Source: an uncultured Acetatifactor sp.
GTDB taxonomy: Bacteria > Bacillota > Clostridia > Lachnospirales > Lachnospiraceae
Direction: 5' to 3'
NCBI GenBank assembly: GCA_947627115.1
Contig: CANQUQ010000001.1
Span: 124,001-188,000, forward strand
DNA length: 64,000 nt
The notes under the pieces were generated by a model. That model worked only from the letters and a program-made list of their open reading frames with translations, made no database searches and was not told the DNA's origin. A program made the translations under genes and the position numbers. Shown one piece after another: positions 17,243-27,751 of the stretch (positions are counted from its first letter, which is position 1; every line of letters begins with the position of its first letter).

Positions 17243-18226
17243 CTATTTCCTCGCAGTCACGCTGACCCATTCGCCCTGATACGTCACTTCCACCACATCC
17301 AGACCGGCGGCTCTCACAGCCTCCTTCACGGTCTCCTCCTTATCGTCGATAATACCGGAGGTAATATAGATCCCGCCCGGTCTCAGCTGGGCCGTGATGA
17401 CCGGCGTCAGCGGCACCAGCACATCCGCCAGGATATTGGCCACAACGATATCGTAACGGCTGTATCCGACTTTGTCCTGAATTTCTTTGTCCGAAATAAT
17501 ATTCCCGATCATCATTTCAAATTTTTCCGGGGCAATGCCGTTTGCCTTGCAGTTCTGGGCCACCGCCTCCGCGGCGCACACGTCCAGATCCGTGCCCACC
17601 GCATGCTTCGCCCCGAACATGAGCGACAGGATCGCCAGAATACCGCTGCCGGTCCCCACGTCCAAAAGCTCCGTCTCCGGCGTGACATATTTTCTCAGCT
17701 GCCTGATACAGAGCTGCGTGGTCTCATGCATCCCCGTGCCGAATGCCGTGCCCGGATCGATATGCAGCACCGTCCTGCCCGTATCCTCCGCCTTCACATC
17801 CTCCCAGGAGGGGATCACAAGGATATCGTCGATATAGAACTGATGAAAATACTGCTTCCAGTTGTTGATCCAGTCGACATCCTCGGTCTCGTCCACGGTG
17901 ATGCTGCCCTCGCCGATATCGCAGAACTGTCTCAGGTCCTCCAGCTCCCCCTTCACCCGCCGAAGCAGAGTCTCCACATCCGTTCTCTCCCCCAGCACCT
18001 CCAGGCTGCCGTCCTCCTTCTTCTCCACAAAAAAATTCAGGTAAGCAATGCCGTCATTCTCCGGCCCCTCCGGCAGAATATCCACGAACATCTGCTCCTT
18101 TTCCAGAGCCGTCAGCGGCACCTTGTCCTCGATCTGCGCGCCCTCCAGGCCGATGTCATAGAGGGTGCTGATAAGGATGTCCTCCGCCTCCGCAATGGTC
18201 TTAATCCGAATTTTTATCCACTTCAT
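17243..18226 (-). CDS. prmA: Ribosomal protein L11 methyltransferase
   Basis: 327 residues; an N-terminal substrate-binding part starting MKWIKIRIKT and a class I methyltransferase domain with DPGTAFGTGMHETTQLC, LLDVGTGSGILAI and VVANILADVL. PrmA trimethylates ribosomal protein L11. The order prmA-rsmE is conserved in Gram-positive bacteria. It begins 18 nt after the membrane protein upstream, so it may be co-transcribed with it. Confidence 0.96.
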   Translation of the reverse strand: MKWIKIRIKTIAEAEDILISTLYDIGLEGAQIEDKVPLTALEKEQMFVDILPEGPENDGIAYLNFFVEKKEDGSLEVLGERTDVETLLRRVKGELEDLRQFCDIGEGSITVDETEDVDWINNWKQYFHQFYIDDILVIPSWEDVKAEDTGRTVLHIDPGTAFGTGMHETTQLCIRQLRKYVTPETELLDVGTGSGILAILSLMFGAKHAVGTDLDVCAAEAVAQNCKANGIAPEKFEMMIGNIISDKEIQDKVGYSRYDIVVANILADVLVPLTPVITAQLRPGGIYITSGIIDDKEETVKEAVRAAGLDVVEVTYQGEWVSVTARK

Positions 18227-18244
18227 TTTAATATCCTTCCTCCA

Positions 18245-19789
18245 CTATGTTTCATTAAGCAGCAAGACCTCCTTCTTGCCGGAAATCTGCTGTTTTCTCA
18301 CGGTATACTCGCAGATCCCCAGCATCAGAAAGAACAGGGGCGTACTGGTCACCTGCTGGAAGCTCACCAGAGAATTGACACTGTACAGAACAAGCGCAAA
18401 CACTCCCGGCAGATAACCCTTATATCTCCTCAAGGCGGTGAGCAGAACGCCCGCCGCACAGCATGTCCCCAACAACCCTGTGTTGACCAGGTGATTGAGC
18501 CATTGATCATGAGCGTTGGCAAACACGGCCTCGGCCCAGTGCTCCCTTACCACGGGGAGCTCGGACGGAGCAAAGACAGAATAAATATACTCCGCAAAGC
18601 AGTCCGGACCTGCGCCCAGCAATTTTTGCTTCCAGCTGCCCCGCAAAAATCCCTGCAGGGACAATCTCCAAAGTGCGCCCCGGCCGCTTTCCCATCCCTC
18701 ACTGCCCGGAAGTCCTCGGACATACAGCACACCGGCCGTGACCAGCACCGCCCCGGTAAAAATCACCGTCCCAAGCCACAGTCCCCTTATCACCGACCGG
18801 TCCCGCCTCCGCAGCCTGCGGACCACAGCATATGCCCCAAGACAGAAGGCGCCGAGCAGCCACCAGCCGCCCCAGCTTATCACAGTGATTCCGGGACCGT
18901 CCGCAGGAAGTGCCTTCCATGCCGCTTCACCCCGCAGCCGCACAAGAACGCCAAAGCAGGGCAGGCCGAAAGCGACTCCCGCTGCCAGAAGCGCCGTTCT
19001 CCCGAACACGGCCGCCTGACTGCGCCCCGCCCACAGACAGACGCACAGGCAGGCCGCCGCAAGGACGGGACCGATATCGCTTCCCTGTATACATAATAAC
19101 ACCAGACCCAATACGCTGACAATGTACAAAAGCAAACACTTTTTCCGGTTCCGGGCCTTCAGAAAGCCTGCCGCGGGCATGGCCAGCGCCACAGAACAGT
19201 ATCCGCAGAACCAGTTGATATTTCCGAGCGTGGAGATCAGATGGCTGTACTCCCAGTCATTCTCCGAAAAGCCCCTCAGAAGCCCCAGCGGATCCAGGCC
19301 CAGCCGGCTGCAGAAGCCCAGGACCACTGCCGCAAAAAAGGCCGCCTCCCACAGATAGACAGGCCAGGCGCTCCCCCGGAAATTTCTGGATACAAAAAAA
19401 TAAATGCCCACGAAGACCAGCTGGCTCAGAGCTCCCATGTGCCATTCCCGATATCCTGTCCAGGCGGTGGCGCCATAACTGCTGCAGAGTGCGGAGAGCA
19501 CGGCAGCGGCTCCGTAGAGGGCAATACAGATATCCGCAGGACTAAGGTCCGGCTTTTGAATACACCGGAGCTTTTCTCCGACGGCAGGCAGTCTGCCTGC
19601 GTTCTTCATCAATCGGCCCGCTAACGCCGCCACGGCTCCCGCTCCGAGACAGAACAGAGACACGCGAATGAACAGAGCATACTTGCGATCGCCCAGCATC
19701 ACATAAGTGCCCCCCGTATACAGCGGCAGCAGCACGGTCAGCACCGCGATATAAAAATTGCACAAAACTCCCGAAAATTCTCTTTTCAT
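18245..19789 (-). CDS. O-antigen ligase family (Wzy_C-like) membrane protein
   Basis: 514 residues, with about a dozen hydrophobic helices and an outer loop near residues 370-420 that holds QKLLGAGPDCFAEYIYSV and a following NAHDQWLNHLVNTGLLG, the histidine-containing region typical of O-antigen-ligase/Wzy_C proteins. It is unrelated in sequence detail to the 142-1965 gene but shares its class. The ribosome site is weak. Its position between the dnaJ terminator and prmA is odd for a glycan enzyme; no promoter is obvious, so readthrough from the dnaK operon may supply transcription. Confidence 0.72.
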   Translation of the reverse strand: MKREFSGVLCNFYIAVLTVLLPLYTGGTYVMLGDRKYALFIRVSLFCLGAGAVAALAGRLMKNAGRLPAVGEKLRCIQKPDLSPADICIALYGAAAVLSALCSSYGATAWTGYREWHMGALSQLVFVGIYFFVSRNFRGSAWPVYLWEAAFFAAVVLGFCSRLGLDPLGLLRGFSENDWEYSHLISTLGNINWFCGYCSVALAMPAAGFLKARNRKKCLLLYIVSVLGLVLLCIQGSDIGPVLAAACLCVCLWAGRSQAAVFGRTALLAAGVAFGLPCFGVLVRLRGEAAWKALPADGPGITVISWGGWWLLGAFCLGAYAVVRRLRRRDRSVIRGLWLGTVIFTGAVLVTAGVLYVRGLPGSEGWESGRGALWRLSLQGFLRGSWKQKLLGAGPDCFAEYIYSVFAPSELPVVREHWAEAVFANAHDQWLNHLVNTGLLGTCCAAGVLLTALRRYKGYLPGVFALVLYSVNSLVSFQQVTSTPLFFLMLGICEYTVRKQQISGKKEVLLLNET

Positions 19790-19813
19790 CCGTCTGTGTA
19801 CCTGTACCGCAAA

Positions 19814-19845
19814 AAGGATTGCTGGACGACAGCAATCCTTCTCAC
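19814..19845 (-). terminator. Terminator of the hrcA-grpE-dnaK-dnaJ operon
   Basis: AAGGATTGCT pairs perfectly with AGCAATCCTT around a 7-nt loop, followed on the minus strand by TTTTTGCGG, just downstream of dnaJ and upstream of the membrane-protein gene. Confidence 0.85.
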
Positions 19846-19860
19846 TATCACAATGTTGTT

Positions 19861-21030
19861 TTATTTCCAGAATTTCTTTTTCTTACCGTCCTTGGAATCC
19901 CTGTCCCCATTGTCGGTGGCGGCAGCATTCTTTGCGGCATTCAGAGTATCTCCGGTTATTTCGTCAAACTGACGGAGCAGCTCCTTGGCCTCCGGCTTCA
20001 GCCTGTCGGGCACCTGTACCACAAGCGTCACATAATGGTCGCCGCGGACATCGCGGTTTCTCCAGGAGGGCACGCCCTTGCCTCTCAGACGCACTCTGGT
20101 GTCCGTCTGTGTACCCGGCTTCACGTCATATATTACCTTGCCGTCCACCGTATCGATCAGTATTTCCCCGCCAAGAGCCGCCACTGCGAACGATACCGGC
20201 ACCGTGGAATAAATATCGAAATCCTGCCTCTGAAAAATAGGATGCCGCCCTACGATTACCTCGATCAGCACGTCTCCTCTGGGCCCTCCGTTCACGCCGG
20301 GCTCGCCCAGTCCGGGCATACGTGTGGACTGCCCGTTGTCGATACCGGCCGGAATGTCCACCGAATACCGCTTTTTCATGGGAATATAACCTGTGCCATG
20401 GCAGTCGGTACACTTTTCTCTGATGACCTTTCCGGTACCCTGGCAATCAGGGCAGGTCTGTACATTCCGCACCGTGCCGAAGAATGACTGCTGTGTAAAT
20501 ACTACCTGTCCCTTGCCGCCGCACTTGCTGCAGGTCTCAGGACTGGTGCCCGGTCTTGCCCCGGAACCGTTACAGGTCTTACAGGTCTCCTTTACGGTCA
20601 GCTCGATTTCCTTTTTACAGCCGAACACGGCCTCCTCAAAGGTGATCCTCACACTGGTGCGCAGGTTCGAGCCCTTCATGGGGCCGCTGCTGCGGCTCCT
20701 GCTGCGGCCTGCGCCGAACAGATCCCCGAATATATCGCCGAATATATCACCGAAATCCGCTCCGCTGAAATCAAAACCGCCGGCTCCTCCAAAGCCGCCC
20801 TCAAACGCCGAATGTCCGAACTGATCGTACTGGCGTCTCTTTTCGGGGTCACTGAGTACGGCGTAGGCCTCCGAGGCCTCCTTGAACTTTTTCTCAGCCT
20901 CCGCATCACCGGGATTTACATCCGGATGATATTTCTTTGCCAGAGCCCGATATGCTTTTTTGATTGCGGCATCATCCGCATTTTTTTCAACGCCGAGGAC
21001 CTCATAATAGTCCCGCTTTTGCTCTGCCAT
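19861..21030 (-). CDS. dnaJ: Chaperone protein DnaJ
   Basis: 389 residues of type I DnaJ: an N-terminal J-domain with the HPD motif ([11 protein letters not shown]), a Gly/Phe-rich region ([17 protein letters not shown]), four CxxCxGxG zinc repeats (starting [12 protein letters not shown] and ending [10 protein letters not shown]) and the C-terminal substrate domain. It stimulates DnaK ATPase and delivers clients. It lies 47 nt behind dnaK as the last gene of the CIRCE-controlled operon. Confidence 0.98.
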   Translation of the reverse strand: MAEQKRDYYEVLGVEKNADDAAIKKAYRALAKKYHPDVNPGDAEAEKKFKEASEAYAVLSDPEKRRQYDQFGHSAFEGGFGGAGGFDFSGADFGDIFGDIFGDLFGAGRSRSRSSGPMKGSNLRTSVRITFEEAVFGCKKEIELTVKETCKTCNGSGARPGTSPETCSKCGGKGQVVFTQQSFFGTVRNVQTCPDCQGTGKVIREKCTDCHGTGYIPMKKRYSVDIPAGIDNGQSTRMPGLGEPGVNGGPRGDVLIEVIVGRHPIFQRQDFDIYSTVPVSFAVAALGGEILIDTVDGKVIYDVKPGTQTDTRVRLRGKGVPSWRNRDVRGDHYVTLVVQVPDRLKPEAKELLRQFDEITGDTLNAAKNAAATDNGDRDSKDGKKKKFWK

Positions 21031-21077
21031 ATCTGCACCTCTGTTGAATCTTACGAAAAGGTGTCACCCCTTCGCCG

Positions 21078-22955
21078 TTATACTTCGCGGAAATCTCCGT
21101 CGATCACATCATCATCCGCTCCGGAACTGCTTCCCGCGCCCGCATCTGCCGCGCCTCCCATGTCGGGACCTGCGGCGCCCTGCTGGGCCTGCTGCATGTT
21201 CTCATACATTTTGGTGAACAGACTCTGCGCGCTGTTAGTCAGCTTTTCCTTTGCTGCCTTCAGCTCATCGATGTCGCTGTCGCTCATCTCCTGGTCCTTG
21301 GTCCTCTCAAGGATAGCCTTCAGTGCATCCAGATCTGCCTGTACCGCGGACTTGTCGCTGTCGCCGATCTTGTCGCCTACCTCCTCCAGAGCCTTCTCGG
21401 TCTGGAATACGAAAGAGTCTGCGTCGTTCCTTGCCTCGACGGCCTCCTTGCGCTTTCTGTCCTGCGCCTCGAATTCAGCAGCTTCCTTGACCGCCTTCTC
21501 TATGTCTTCGTCGGACATATTGGAGCCTGCGGTGATGGTAATGTGCTGCTCCTTGCCGGTTCCAAGATCCTTTGCGGACACGTTTACGATACCGTTCGCG
21601 TCAATATCGAAGGTAACCTCGATCTGAGGCACGCCTCTTCTTGCAGGAGGGATACCGTCCAGACGGAACTGTCCCAGGGACTTGTTGTCCTTCGCGAACT
21701 GTCTTTCACCCTGCACCACGTTGATGTCCACAGCCGTCTGGTTGTCTGCCGCGGTGGAGAAGACCTGACTCTTCTTGGTGGGGATGGTAGTGTTCCTCTC
21801 AATCAGTCTGGTGGCAACGCCGCCCATGGTCTCAATGGAGAGGGACAGAGGCGTCACATCCAGCAGCAGGATCTCACCTGCGCCGGCGTCGCCCGCCAGT
21901 TTGCCGCCCTGTACGGAAGCGCCGATTGCCACGCACTCGTCGGGATTCAGGGATTTGCTGGGCTCCTTGCCGGTCAGCTGTCTCACCTTATCCTGCACAG
22001 CGGGAATACGGGTGGAACCGCCTACCAGAAGCACCTGGCCCAGATCTGCGTTGGTCAGACCGGCATCCTTCATCGCATTCTGCACGGGAATGGCAGTCTT
22101 GTCGACCAGATCTCTGGTCAGCTCGTCGAACTGAGCGCGGCTTAAGTTCATGTCAAAATGCTTGGGGCCGTCCGAGGTAGCAGTGATGAAGGGCAGGTTG
22201 ATGTTGGTGGTCATAGCGCTGGAAAGCTCTTTCTTCGCCTTCTCTGCGGCCTCCTTCAGTCTCTGCATGGCCATCTTGTCGCCGGACAGATCTACGCCCT
22301 CTGCCTTTTTGAACTCGGAGAGCATCCACTGAATGATCTTCTCGTCGAAATCATCGCCGCCCAGGTGCGTGTCGCCGTTGGTAGCCAGCACGGAGATAAC
22401 GCCGTCACCGATCTCGATGATGGACACATCAAAGGTACCTCCGCCCAGGTCGTAGACCATGATGTTCTGCTCCTTCTCATTGTCCAGACCGTAAGCCAGA
22501 GCGGCGGCAGTGGGCTCGTTAATGATACGCTTTACATCCAGCCCTGCAATCTTGCCCGCATCCTTGGTCGCCTGACGCTGTGCGTCGTTAAAATATGCGG
22601 GAACAGTGATCACCGCATCCGTTACCTTCTCTCCCAGGTAGCTTTCTGCGTCTGCCTTCAGCTTCTGCAGGATCATAGCGGAGATCTGCTGAGGGGAATA
22701 CTTCTTGCCGTCGATGGTACGGCCTCTGTCGGTTCCCATATCTCTCTTGATGGAGGAGATCGTCTTCTCCGCATTGGTGACGGCCTGACGCTTTGCAGGC
22801 TCACCGATCAGTCTCTCTCCCGTCTTTGTGAAAGCCACAACGGAGGGAGTCGTCCTTGCCCCTTCCGCGTTCGCGATAACAGTGGGCTTGCCGCCTTCCA
22901 TCACAGCCACACAGCTATTTGTTGTTCCCAAGTCAATACCAATAATCTTGCTCAT
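21078..22955 (-). CDS. dnaK: Chaperone protein DnaK (Hsp70)
   Basis: 625 residues. Diagnostic stretches are [18 protein letters not shown] at the N-terminus, [17 protein letters not shown], the [12 protein letters not shown] signature and a C-terminal Gly/Ala-rich tail ending [12 protein letters not shown]. The shorter nucleotide-binding domain without the proteobacterial insertion fits Gram-positive DnaK. It is preceded by grpE with an 89-nt gap that holds its ribosome site. Confidence 0.98.
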   Translation of the reverse strand: MSKIIGIDLGTTNSCVAVMEGGKPTVIANAEGARTTPSVVAFTKTGERLIGEPAKRQAVTNAEKTISSIKRDMGTDRGRTIDGKKYSPQQISAMILQKLKADAESYLGEKVTDAVITVPAYFNDAQRQATKDAGKIAGLDVKRIINEPTAAALAYGLDNEKEQNIMVYDLGGGTFDVSIIEIGDGVISVLATNGDTHLGGDDFDEKIIQWMLSEFKKAEGVDLSGDKMAMQRLKEAAEKAKKELSSAMTTNINLPFITATSDGPKHFDMNLSRAQFDELTRDLVDKTAIPVQNAMKDAGLTNADLGQVLLVGGSTRIPAVQDKVRQLTGKEPSKSLNPDECVAIGASVQGGKLAGDAGAGEILLLDVTPLSLSIETMGGVATRLIERNTTIPTKKSQVFSTAADNQTAVDINVVQGERQFAKDNKSLGQFRLDGIPPARRGVPQIEVTFDIDANGIVNVSAKDLGTGKEQHITITAGSNMSDEDIEKAVKEAAEFEAQDRKRKEAVEARNDADSFVFQTEKALEEVGDKIGDSDKSAVQADLDALKAILERTKDQEMSDSDIDELKAAKEKLTNSAQSLFTKMYENMQQAQQGAAGPDMGGAADAGAGSSSGADDDVIDGDFREV

Positions 22956-23044
22956 TTTTTTGTCCTCCTGAAATTTATGATTTGATTGTGATCTGCTCTA
23001 TAATTGTTGCTCTGTATTCCTGTTCTGCGCTTCCTGCCGTCCGG

Positions 23045-23713
23045 CTACTCTACTACCGCCACCATACTGTGGCGCACTACGGTGTCTCGGTAGGTGTATC
23101 CCTTCTGCAGCTCCTGGGCTACCATACCGGACTCAAGCTCCTCGCTGGCCACCTGCATCACCGCATTGTGCAGATTCGGATCGAACTCCTGTCCCACGGC
23201 CTCAATGGGCTTGACGCCTATATTGTCGAGCTCCGTAAGCAGCTGCCTGTAGACCCGGTTCATACCGTCCACAAAAGGATCCTCCTTATTCTCTTCCGGG
23301 ACCGTAGCCAGACCTCTCTCGAAATTGTCGACCACGGGAAGCATCTTCTCGATAACGCTCCTGGCGCCCGTCTCGAACATGGCCTGCTTCTCCCGCTCCG
23401 TTCTCTTCCGGAAATTTTCGAACTCAGCCATCTGGCGCTTGACTCTGTCCTCCAGCTGTTCGATCTGCGCCTTGAACGCTTCCTCCTTCTTATTCTGCTT
23501 TGCCTGCTTCTTAGCGGCACGCTTTTCGGTCCAGTTCCTGGATTCTTCCTCCCCGGCGCTCTCCCCGCTCCCGGATGCCTCCCCGGCCTCCTCCTGCTGT
23601 TCTCCGGCCGCCTCTTTATCCGGTTCTTCGCCGGACGCTTCGACAGATTCCGTAGAATCCATCTCTTCCGCTTCCGAAATATCCTCCGGTTCCTGCTTTT
23701 TCTGTTCTGCCAT
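23045..23713 (-). CDS. grpE: Nucleotide exchange factor GrpE
   Basis: 222 residues: a disordered acidic N-terminal region of about 80 residues rich in Glu/Ser/Ala, a long helix (QIEQLEDRVKRQMAEFENFRKRTEREK) for the coiled coil, and the C-terminal beta domain with PVVDNFERGL and VDGMNRVYRQL. GrpE releases ADP from DnaK. The ATG at 23713 is chosen over the TTG nine bases earlier because AAAGGA is correctly spaced for it. It starts 5 nt after hrcA. Confidence 0.96.
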   Translation of the reverse strand: MAEQKKQEPEDISEAEEMDSTESVEASGEEPDKEAAGEQQEEAGEASGSGESAGEEESRNWTEKRAAKKQAKQNKKEEAFKAQIEQLEDRVKRQMAEFENFRKRTEREKQAMFETGARSVIEKMLPVVDNFERGLATVPEENKEDPFVDGMNRVYRQLLTELDNIGVKPIEAVGQEFDPNLHNAVMQVASEELESGMVAQELQKGYTYRDTVVRHSMVAVVE

Positions 23714-23718
23714 ATGAC

Positions 23719-24747
23719 TCAATCCTTTCTGTACAGCTCATCCAGCTGCGTCTGTATGGTCCTCAGCGTGCCCACCACCTTATCGTAATCCATTCGCTTC
23801 GGTCCTACGATCCCGATGGTGCCCTTCATGCCGCCTCCCAGCTCGTAGGTGGCAGTGACTACGCTGCAATCCTGCATGCTCCGCACCGGCGTTTCGGCGC
23901 CGATGTACACCTGAATCCCCGTGCCGCTTTCCTCCGCCTGAGTATCCTGCAAAAATTCTCCCAGCAGATGCTTCTCCTCAAAAGTATTGATCAGCTCGCT
24001 GGCCTTCTGCTGGTCCGCCAGCTCCGGATAGCGGAAAATATTGTTGGTCCCGCTGGTGTAGATCTCCACATCCTCTTCGGCCCTGATGCCCTCCGCCACC
24101 GCATCGATCACGTCGCTCACGATGTCGCTGTGTATCCCGGCCTGCTGTTTCATCACAGAGATGATTCCCAGGTTGATCTCATCGATGGATAATCCGTTCA
24201 GATGAGTGTTCAGCAAAATATTCAGCTTCAGCAATGTCTCATCGCTCAGCCCGTCATTCACAGGGAGAATATTGTTCTTTACCACATTTCCCTCTGTCAC
24301 GATGACCACCAGGATCTGCTTTTCATCCACTCTGGAAAGCTGGATGAACTTGAGCTTGTTCCGCTTGGTCTGGGGCGCCGAGATCATGGTCGCATACTGC
24401 GTGTTCTGCGCCAGCACTCTCGCCACCTGCTTTAGCAGCGTCTCCATTTTGTCCTGACGCTCCACCAGCATTTCCTTCATCTCCACGACCTCGCGCTCCT
24501 TCTCCTCCATCATGGTATCCACATAGAGACGATATCCTTTGTCGGAGGGAATTCTTCCCGCGGACGTATGAGGCTGCAGAATATAACCCATCTCCTCCAG
24601 ATCCGCCATCTCATTCCGGATGGTAGCCGAGCTCAGGTTAAGGTCGGTGTACTTTGAAATGGTCCTGCTTCCGACCGGTTCTCCGGTCTCCAGATAGTTG
24701 CGGATGACTGCCTGCAGAATTTTTTTCTTTCTCTCATCCAACTCCAT
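23719..24747 (-). CDS. hrcA: Heat-inducible transcription repressor HrcA
   Basis: 342 residues: an N-terminal winged helix (ERKKKILQAVIRNYLETGEPVGSRTISKY, then SSATIRNEMADLEEMGYI) and the HTSAGRIPSDKGYR motif typical of HrcA, followed by a GAF-like dimerisation domain. It represses its own operon by binding CIRCE and is reactivated by GroEL in known systems. GGAGGTG stands before the ATG at 24747; the CIRCE lies between promoter and start. Confidence 0.97.
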   Translation of the reverse strand: MELDERKKKILQAVIRNYLETGEPVGSRTISKYTDLNLSSATIRNEMADLEEMGYILQPHTSAGRIPSDKGYRLYVDTMMEEKEREVVEMKEMLVERQDKMETLLKQVARVLAQNTQYATMISAPQTKRNKLKFIQLSRVDEKQILVVIVTEGNVVKNNILPVNDGLSDETLLKLNILLNTHLNGLSIDEINLGIISVMKQQAGIHSDIVSDVIDAVAEGIRAEEDVEIYTSGTNNIFRYPELADQQKASELINTFEEKHLLGEFLQDTQAEESGTGIQVYIGAETPVRSMQDCSVVTATYELGGGMKGTIGIVGPKRMDYDKVVGTLRTIQTQLDELYRKD

Positions 24748-24773
24748 TTCAGACACCTCCCTTCTCATGCCTG

Positions 24774-24800
24774 TTAGCACTCATTTAAAGAGAGTGCTAA
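24774..24800. promoter_or_regulatory. CIRCE operator
   Basis: Perfect consensus TTAGCACTC-N9-GAGTGCTAA, located between the predicted promoter and the hrcA start. This is the HrcA binding site and shows autoregulation of the chaperone operon. Confidence 0.99.
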
Positions 24801-24814
24801 TATTCGCTAAACAT

Positions 24815-24843
24815 AAAATATCACTTACCCTATATATTGTCAA
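24815..24843 (-). promoter_or_regulatory. Predicted sigma-A promoter of the hrcA operon
   Basis: TTGACA and TATTTT are separated by 17 bp on the minus strand, with the CIRCE element immediately downstream in the transcribed leader. Confidence 0.75.
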
Positions 24844-24883
24844 CCGATTTATTTCAAAATAAATATAAAATAATTCTAAAACC

Positions 24884-24938
24884 GAAAAAAGGAAGCTGCC
24901 GCTCCATAGATTGCTCATCTATTTTGCAACAGCTTTCC
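24884..24938 (-). terminator. Terminator of the amino-acid transport operon
   Basis: On the minus strand GGAAAGCTGTTGC pairs with GCGGCAGCTTCC (one bulge, G-U pairs), followed by TTTTTT, about 35 nt after the stop of the last ABC gene. The loop is long (about 25 nt), so it is somewhat unusual. Confidence 0.7.
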
Positions 24939-24973
24939 GTCACTGCAGAGGATTGGCATGAGTCCTTTTCTGC

Positions 24974-25711
24974 TTATTCATAAGTGAACGAATGTAAAAA
25001 TTTCCTTAGTCTTTCTGTCTTGGGATGTTCAAAGAAATCCTTCGGTTCTCCCTCTTCAATGATCCTGCCGCCGTCTATGAATACCACACGGTCCGCCACA
25101 GCCTTCGCAAACGGAAGCTCATGGGTCACGATGATCATTGTTCTCCCCTCCTTTGCCAGATCCAGCACCACCTCCAGCACTTCCCTGACCATTTCCGGAT
25201 CGAGCGCCGCCGTGATCTCATCCAGAAGAAGAATCTCCGGATTCATCATAAGCGCCCTGACGATCGCGACTCTCTGCTTTTGTCCGCCGGACAGCTGTCT
25301 CGGATAATTGTTCTTTTTGGAGAGCAGTCCGACCCTTTCCAGAAGACGCAGCGCTTCCTTTTCCGCCTCTTTCCGATTCATTTTTTTGACTCTGACCGGC
25401 GCCAGCACCAGATTCTGCAGGACCGTCTTATGAGGAAACAGCTCATAGCTCTGAAAGACCATTCCGATCTTTTCTCTCACCTTGCTCAAATGTTTGTCCT
25501 GAGGATCGATGACCTTGCCGTCCAATATCACCTCGCCGTCGTCGACCTTCTCAAGCGCATTGATACATCTGAGGAACGTGCTCTTTCCGCAGCCGGACGG
25601 CCCCACAATGACCACCACCTCTCCGCTTCTTACCCGCAGATCCAGATGATCCAGAACAACAAGATCCTCGTATTTCTTACTGATACCTCTGATATTCAAA
25701 ATTTCGTCCAT
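24974..25711 (-). CDS. Polar amino-acid ABC transporter ATPase (GlnQ/HisP type)
   Basis: 245 residues with all ABC motifs: Walker [11 protein letters not shown]-loop [16 protein letters not shown], signature [15 protein letters not shown], Walker [16 protein letters not shown] and switch His VTHEL. The ELFPHKT stretch is typical of amino-acid importers of the HAAT/PAAT class. Note Glu-Ile-Thr in place of the usual Glu-Pro-Thr after Walker B. The ATG at 25711 has GGGAGGA upstream; the ORF-track start is 56 codons too early. It is the last gene of the six-gene operon and pairs with the two permeases just before it. Confidence 0.93.
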   Translation of the reverse strand: MDEILNIRGISKKYEDLVVLDHLDLRVRSGEVVVIVGPSGCGKSTFLRCINALEKVDDGEVILDGKVIDPQDKHLSKVREKIGMVFQSYELFPHKTVLQNLVLAPVRVKKMNRKEAEKEALRLLERVGLLSKKNNYPRQLSGGQKQRVAIVRALMMNPEILLLDEITAALDPEMVREVLEVVLDLAKEGRTMIIVTHELPFAKAVADRVVFIDGGRIIEEGEPKDFFEHPKTERLRKFLHSFTYE

Positions 25712-25748
25712 TTTGTTCCTCCCTGCTGTCCTAAGGTTCCGACAGATG

Positions 25749-26417
25749 CTATGCCTCCCATTTTTTCTCCAGATACTTTGAAAGCTTGCTGATCGGCCAG
25801 CATACGGCAAAATACAGTACAAATACGGTAAAATAAATTCCAAAGGCCGCGTTCGGATCAATTTTGCGGTTCGCCTCAATGATTTGCTGTCCTACCTTCA
25901 GGACCTCTACAATACCGATCATCATGATCAGGCTTGTGGTCTTGATCATTCGGGTGATCAGATTGATGGAAAGCGGAAGCATTCTCCTTATGATCTGCGG
26001 AAGAATAACGAAAACAAGCGTCTGAACATCGTTCAGTCCCAGCGCCATACTGCTCTCATACTGGGCGGCCGGAATCCCCGACAGCGCTCCCCGCACAAGG
26101 TCGGACATCTCCGCCGTTCCCCAAAAGGAGAACACAAAGACGGAGGCCGTTTCCGCAGAAATATTGATGCCCAGAACTCTTGTGGTCCCAAAGTAGGCAA
26201 GGAACAGGAGTACCAGCTGGGGCATGAGTCGGACGATCTCAAGGTATCCTCTTAAGACGCCTTTTATCAGAGGATGCCTGTCGTTCATCAGACTGCCCAG
26301 AACAGTGCCCAGGATGAGGCTGATGCAGACGGAAAGAAGACTGATCTTCAGCGCGACGGCAAGACCTCCGAAAAGCCTGCCCAGATTATTTCCCTTTAAC
26401 AATAATTCAAAGCCCAT
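25749..26417 (-). CDS. Polar amino-acid ABC permease B
   Basis: 222 residues with about five hydrophobic helices and the HisM/GlnP-family inner-membrane loop ([38 protein letters not shown]), the EAA motif that contacts the ATPase. The gap to the preceding permease is 3 nt. Two non-identical permeases in tandem imply a heterodimeric pore, as in HisQM. Confidence 0.92.
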   Translation of the reverse strand: MGFELLLKGNNLGRLFGGLAVALKISLLSVCISLILGTVLGSLMNDRHPLIKGVLRGYLEIVRLMPQLVLLFLAYFGTTRVLGINISAETASVFVFSFWGTAEMSDLVRGALSGIPAAQYESSMALGLNDVQTLVFVILPQIIRRMLPLSINLITRMIKTTSLIMMIGIVEVLKVGQQIIEANRKIDPNAAFGIYFTVFVLYFAVCWPISKLSKYLEKKWEA

Positions 26418-26420
26418 CTT

Positions 26421-27080
26421 CTATTCTCCAAACATTTTATATCTTGCTCTTCTCTCCAGTATGCTGCCCGCTATCGACACAGGTACGAGCATGATAATAT
26501 AAAATACCACCAGCATAAAAAGCGCCTCTGTGGTGTCGTAGTACAGCCCGATGAGATCCTTGGCCGTAAACATCAGATCCATCAGACTGATCGCCGAAAA
26601 CACACTGGTCTCCTTGAGCAGAAAAATCACGTTCGCCACCACCGCCGGTACGCTCAAGACCCAGGCCTCCGGTAAGATTACCCGGAAAAAGGTCTGAACG
26701 GAGGTCAGCCCAAGCGCTTCGGCGCTCTCCTTCTGTGAATTCGGAATCGCGCCGAGACTGCTTCTGAACGCTTCCGACATATAACTGCCGCCCAGAAGTC
26801 CCAGACCCACAATTCCGCACGTTTCCGCCGAGATATTAAGGCCCAGCTTCGGAATTCCAAAATATAGGAAGAACAGCTGCACCAGCAGCGGCGTATTCCG
26901 AAAGATCTCCACATAGGCACCGATAAGGCGTGAAAGCACGGGAACCCGAAAATATATGGCAAAGGCTGAAACGATTCCGATCACGATCGACAAAAGGATT
27001 CCCAGCCATCCGATTCTCACCGTGAGCAGAAACGCCTCTGCATATTTTGGAAAATAAAAGCTTAAAACACCGAAATCCAT
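26421..27080 (-). CDS. Polar amino-acid ABC permease A
   Basis: 219 residues; same family as the next gene, with the EAA loop SSLGAIPNSQKESAEALGLTSVQTFFRVILPEAW. It starts 5 nt after metI ends, so the two transport modules are merged in one tight transcript. About five hydrophobic helices are visible. The substrate specificity must come from the binding protein. Confidence 0.92.
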   Translation of the reverse strand: MDFGVLSFYFPKYAEAFLLTVRIGWLGILLSIVIGIVSAFAIYFRVPVLSRLIGAYVEIFRNTPLLVQLFFLYFGIPKLGLNISAETCGIVGLGLLGGSYMSEAFRSSLGAIPNSQKESAEALGLTSVQTFFRVILPEAWVLSVPAVVANVIFLLKETSVFSAISLMDLMFTAKDLIGLYYDTTEALFMLVVFYIIMLVPVSIAGSILERRARYKMFGE

Positions 27081-27085
27081 ATGTA

Positions 27086-27751
27086 TTACCGCTTTCTGTG
27101 GTCAAGTTTTTTGGATAGCTTCATTCCGACGGTCTGTATGATCTGAAAAATGACGATCAGAAGAATGACCGTGACGACCATAATGCCCGTCTGCCATCTG
27201 TAATAGCCGTAACGAACCGCAATATCCCCCAGACCTCCGCCTCCGACGGTACCCGACATAGCGGAATATCCCAGGAGAAGTCCTGTGGTAATGGTAAAAC
27301 CCGTGAGCAGAGATGTCTTTGCTTCCACCAACAGCACTTTAAAGACAATCTGCAGATTGCTCGCCCCCATGGCCTTCGCAGCCTCGATGACGCCCGCGTC
27401 CACATCGGTCAGGGAGGATTCCACCACTCTGGCAATGTAGGGGGCGGCGCACACCACTAAGGGCACGATGGTAGCCGTCGAACCGTAGCTCTGCCCTACC
27501 AGCAGTCTTGTGAACGGAATCAGCAGTATCAGCAGAATCAGGAACGGAATGCTCCGTATAATGTTGCATATAAAATCCAATATCCGATAGAGCAGCCCGC
27601 ACGGTCTCAATCCGTTCTTTCCGGAAACATACAACAGAATGCCCAGCGGAAGCCCAATCACATAGCCGATGATCACAGAACCCAGCGTCATATACAGGGT
27701 CTCGCCTATGCCCTCTACCAGCATCCATATGACTTTCTCATTCAATTTCAC
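27086..27751 (-). CDS. metI: Methionine-type ABC permease (MetI)
   Basis: 221 residues with five hydrophobic helices; RSIPFLILLILLIPFTRLLVGQSYGSTATIVPL and VVESSLTDVDAGVIEAAKAMGAS match the MetI family that forms homodimers with MetN. It overlaps the end of metN by 14 nt, so translation is coupled. Confidence 0.93.
   Translation of the reverse strand: MKLNEKVIWMLVEGIGETLYMTLGSVIIGYVIGLPLGILLYVSGKNGLRPCGLLYRILDFICNIIRSIPFLILLILLIPFTRLLVGQSYGSTATIVPLVVCAAPYIARVVESSLTDVDAGVIEAAKAMGASNLQIVFKVLLVEAKTSLLTGFTITTGLLLGYSAMSGTVGGGGLGDIAVRYGYYRWQTGIMVVTVILLIVIFQIIQTVGMKLSKKLDHRKR

Noticed and set aside
17603-19096. 497-codon plus-strand ORF antisense to prmA and the membrane protein
   Set aside because: It lies opposite two recognisable genes and has low-complexity Gln/His/Arg/Pro-rich sequence, typical of a shadow of a GC-rich gene.
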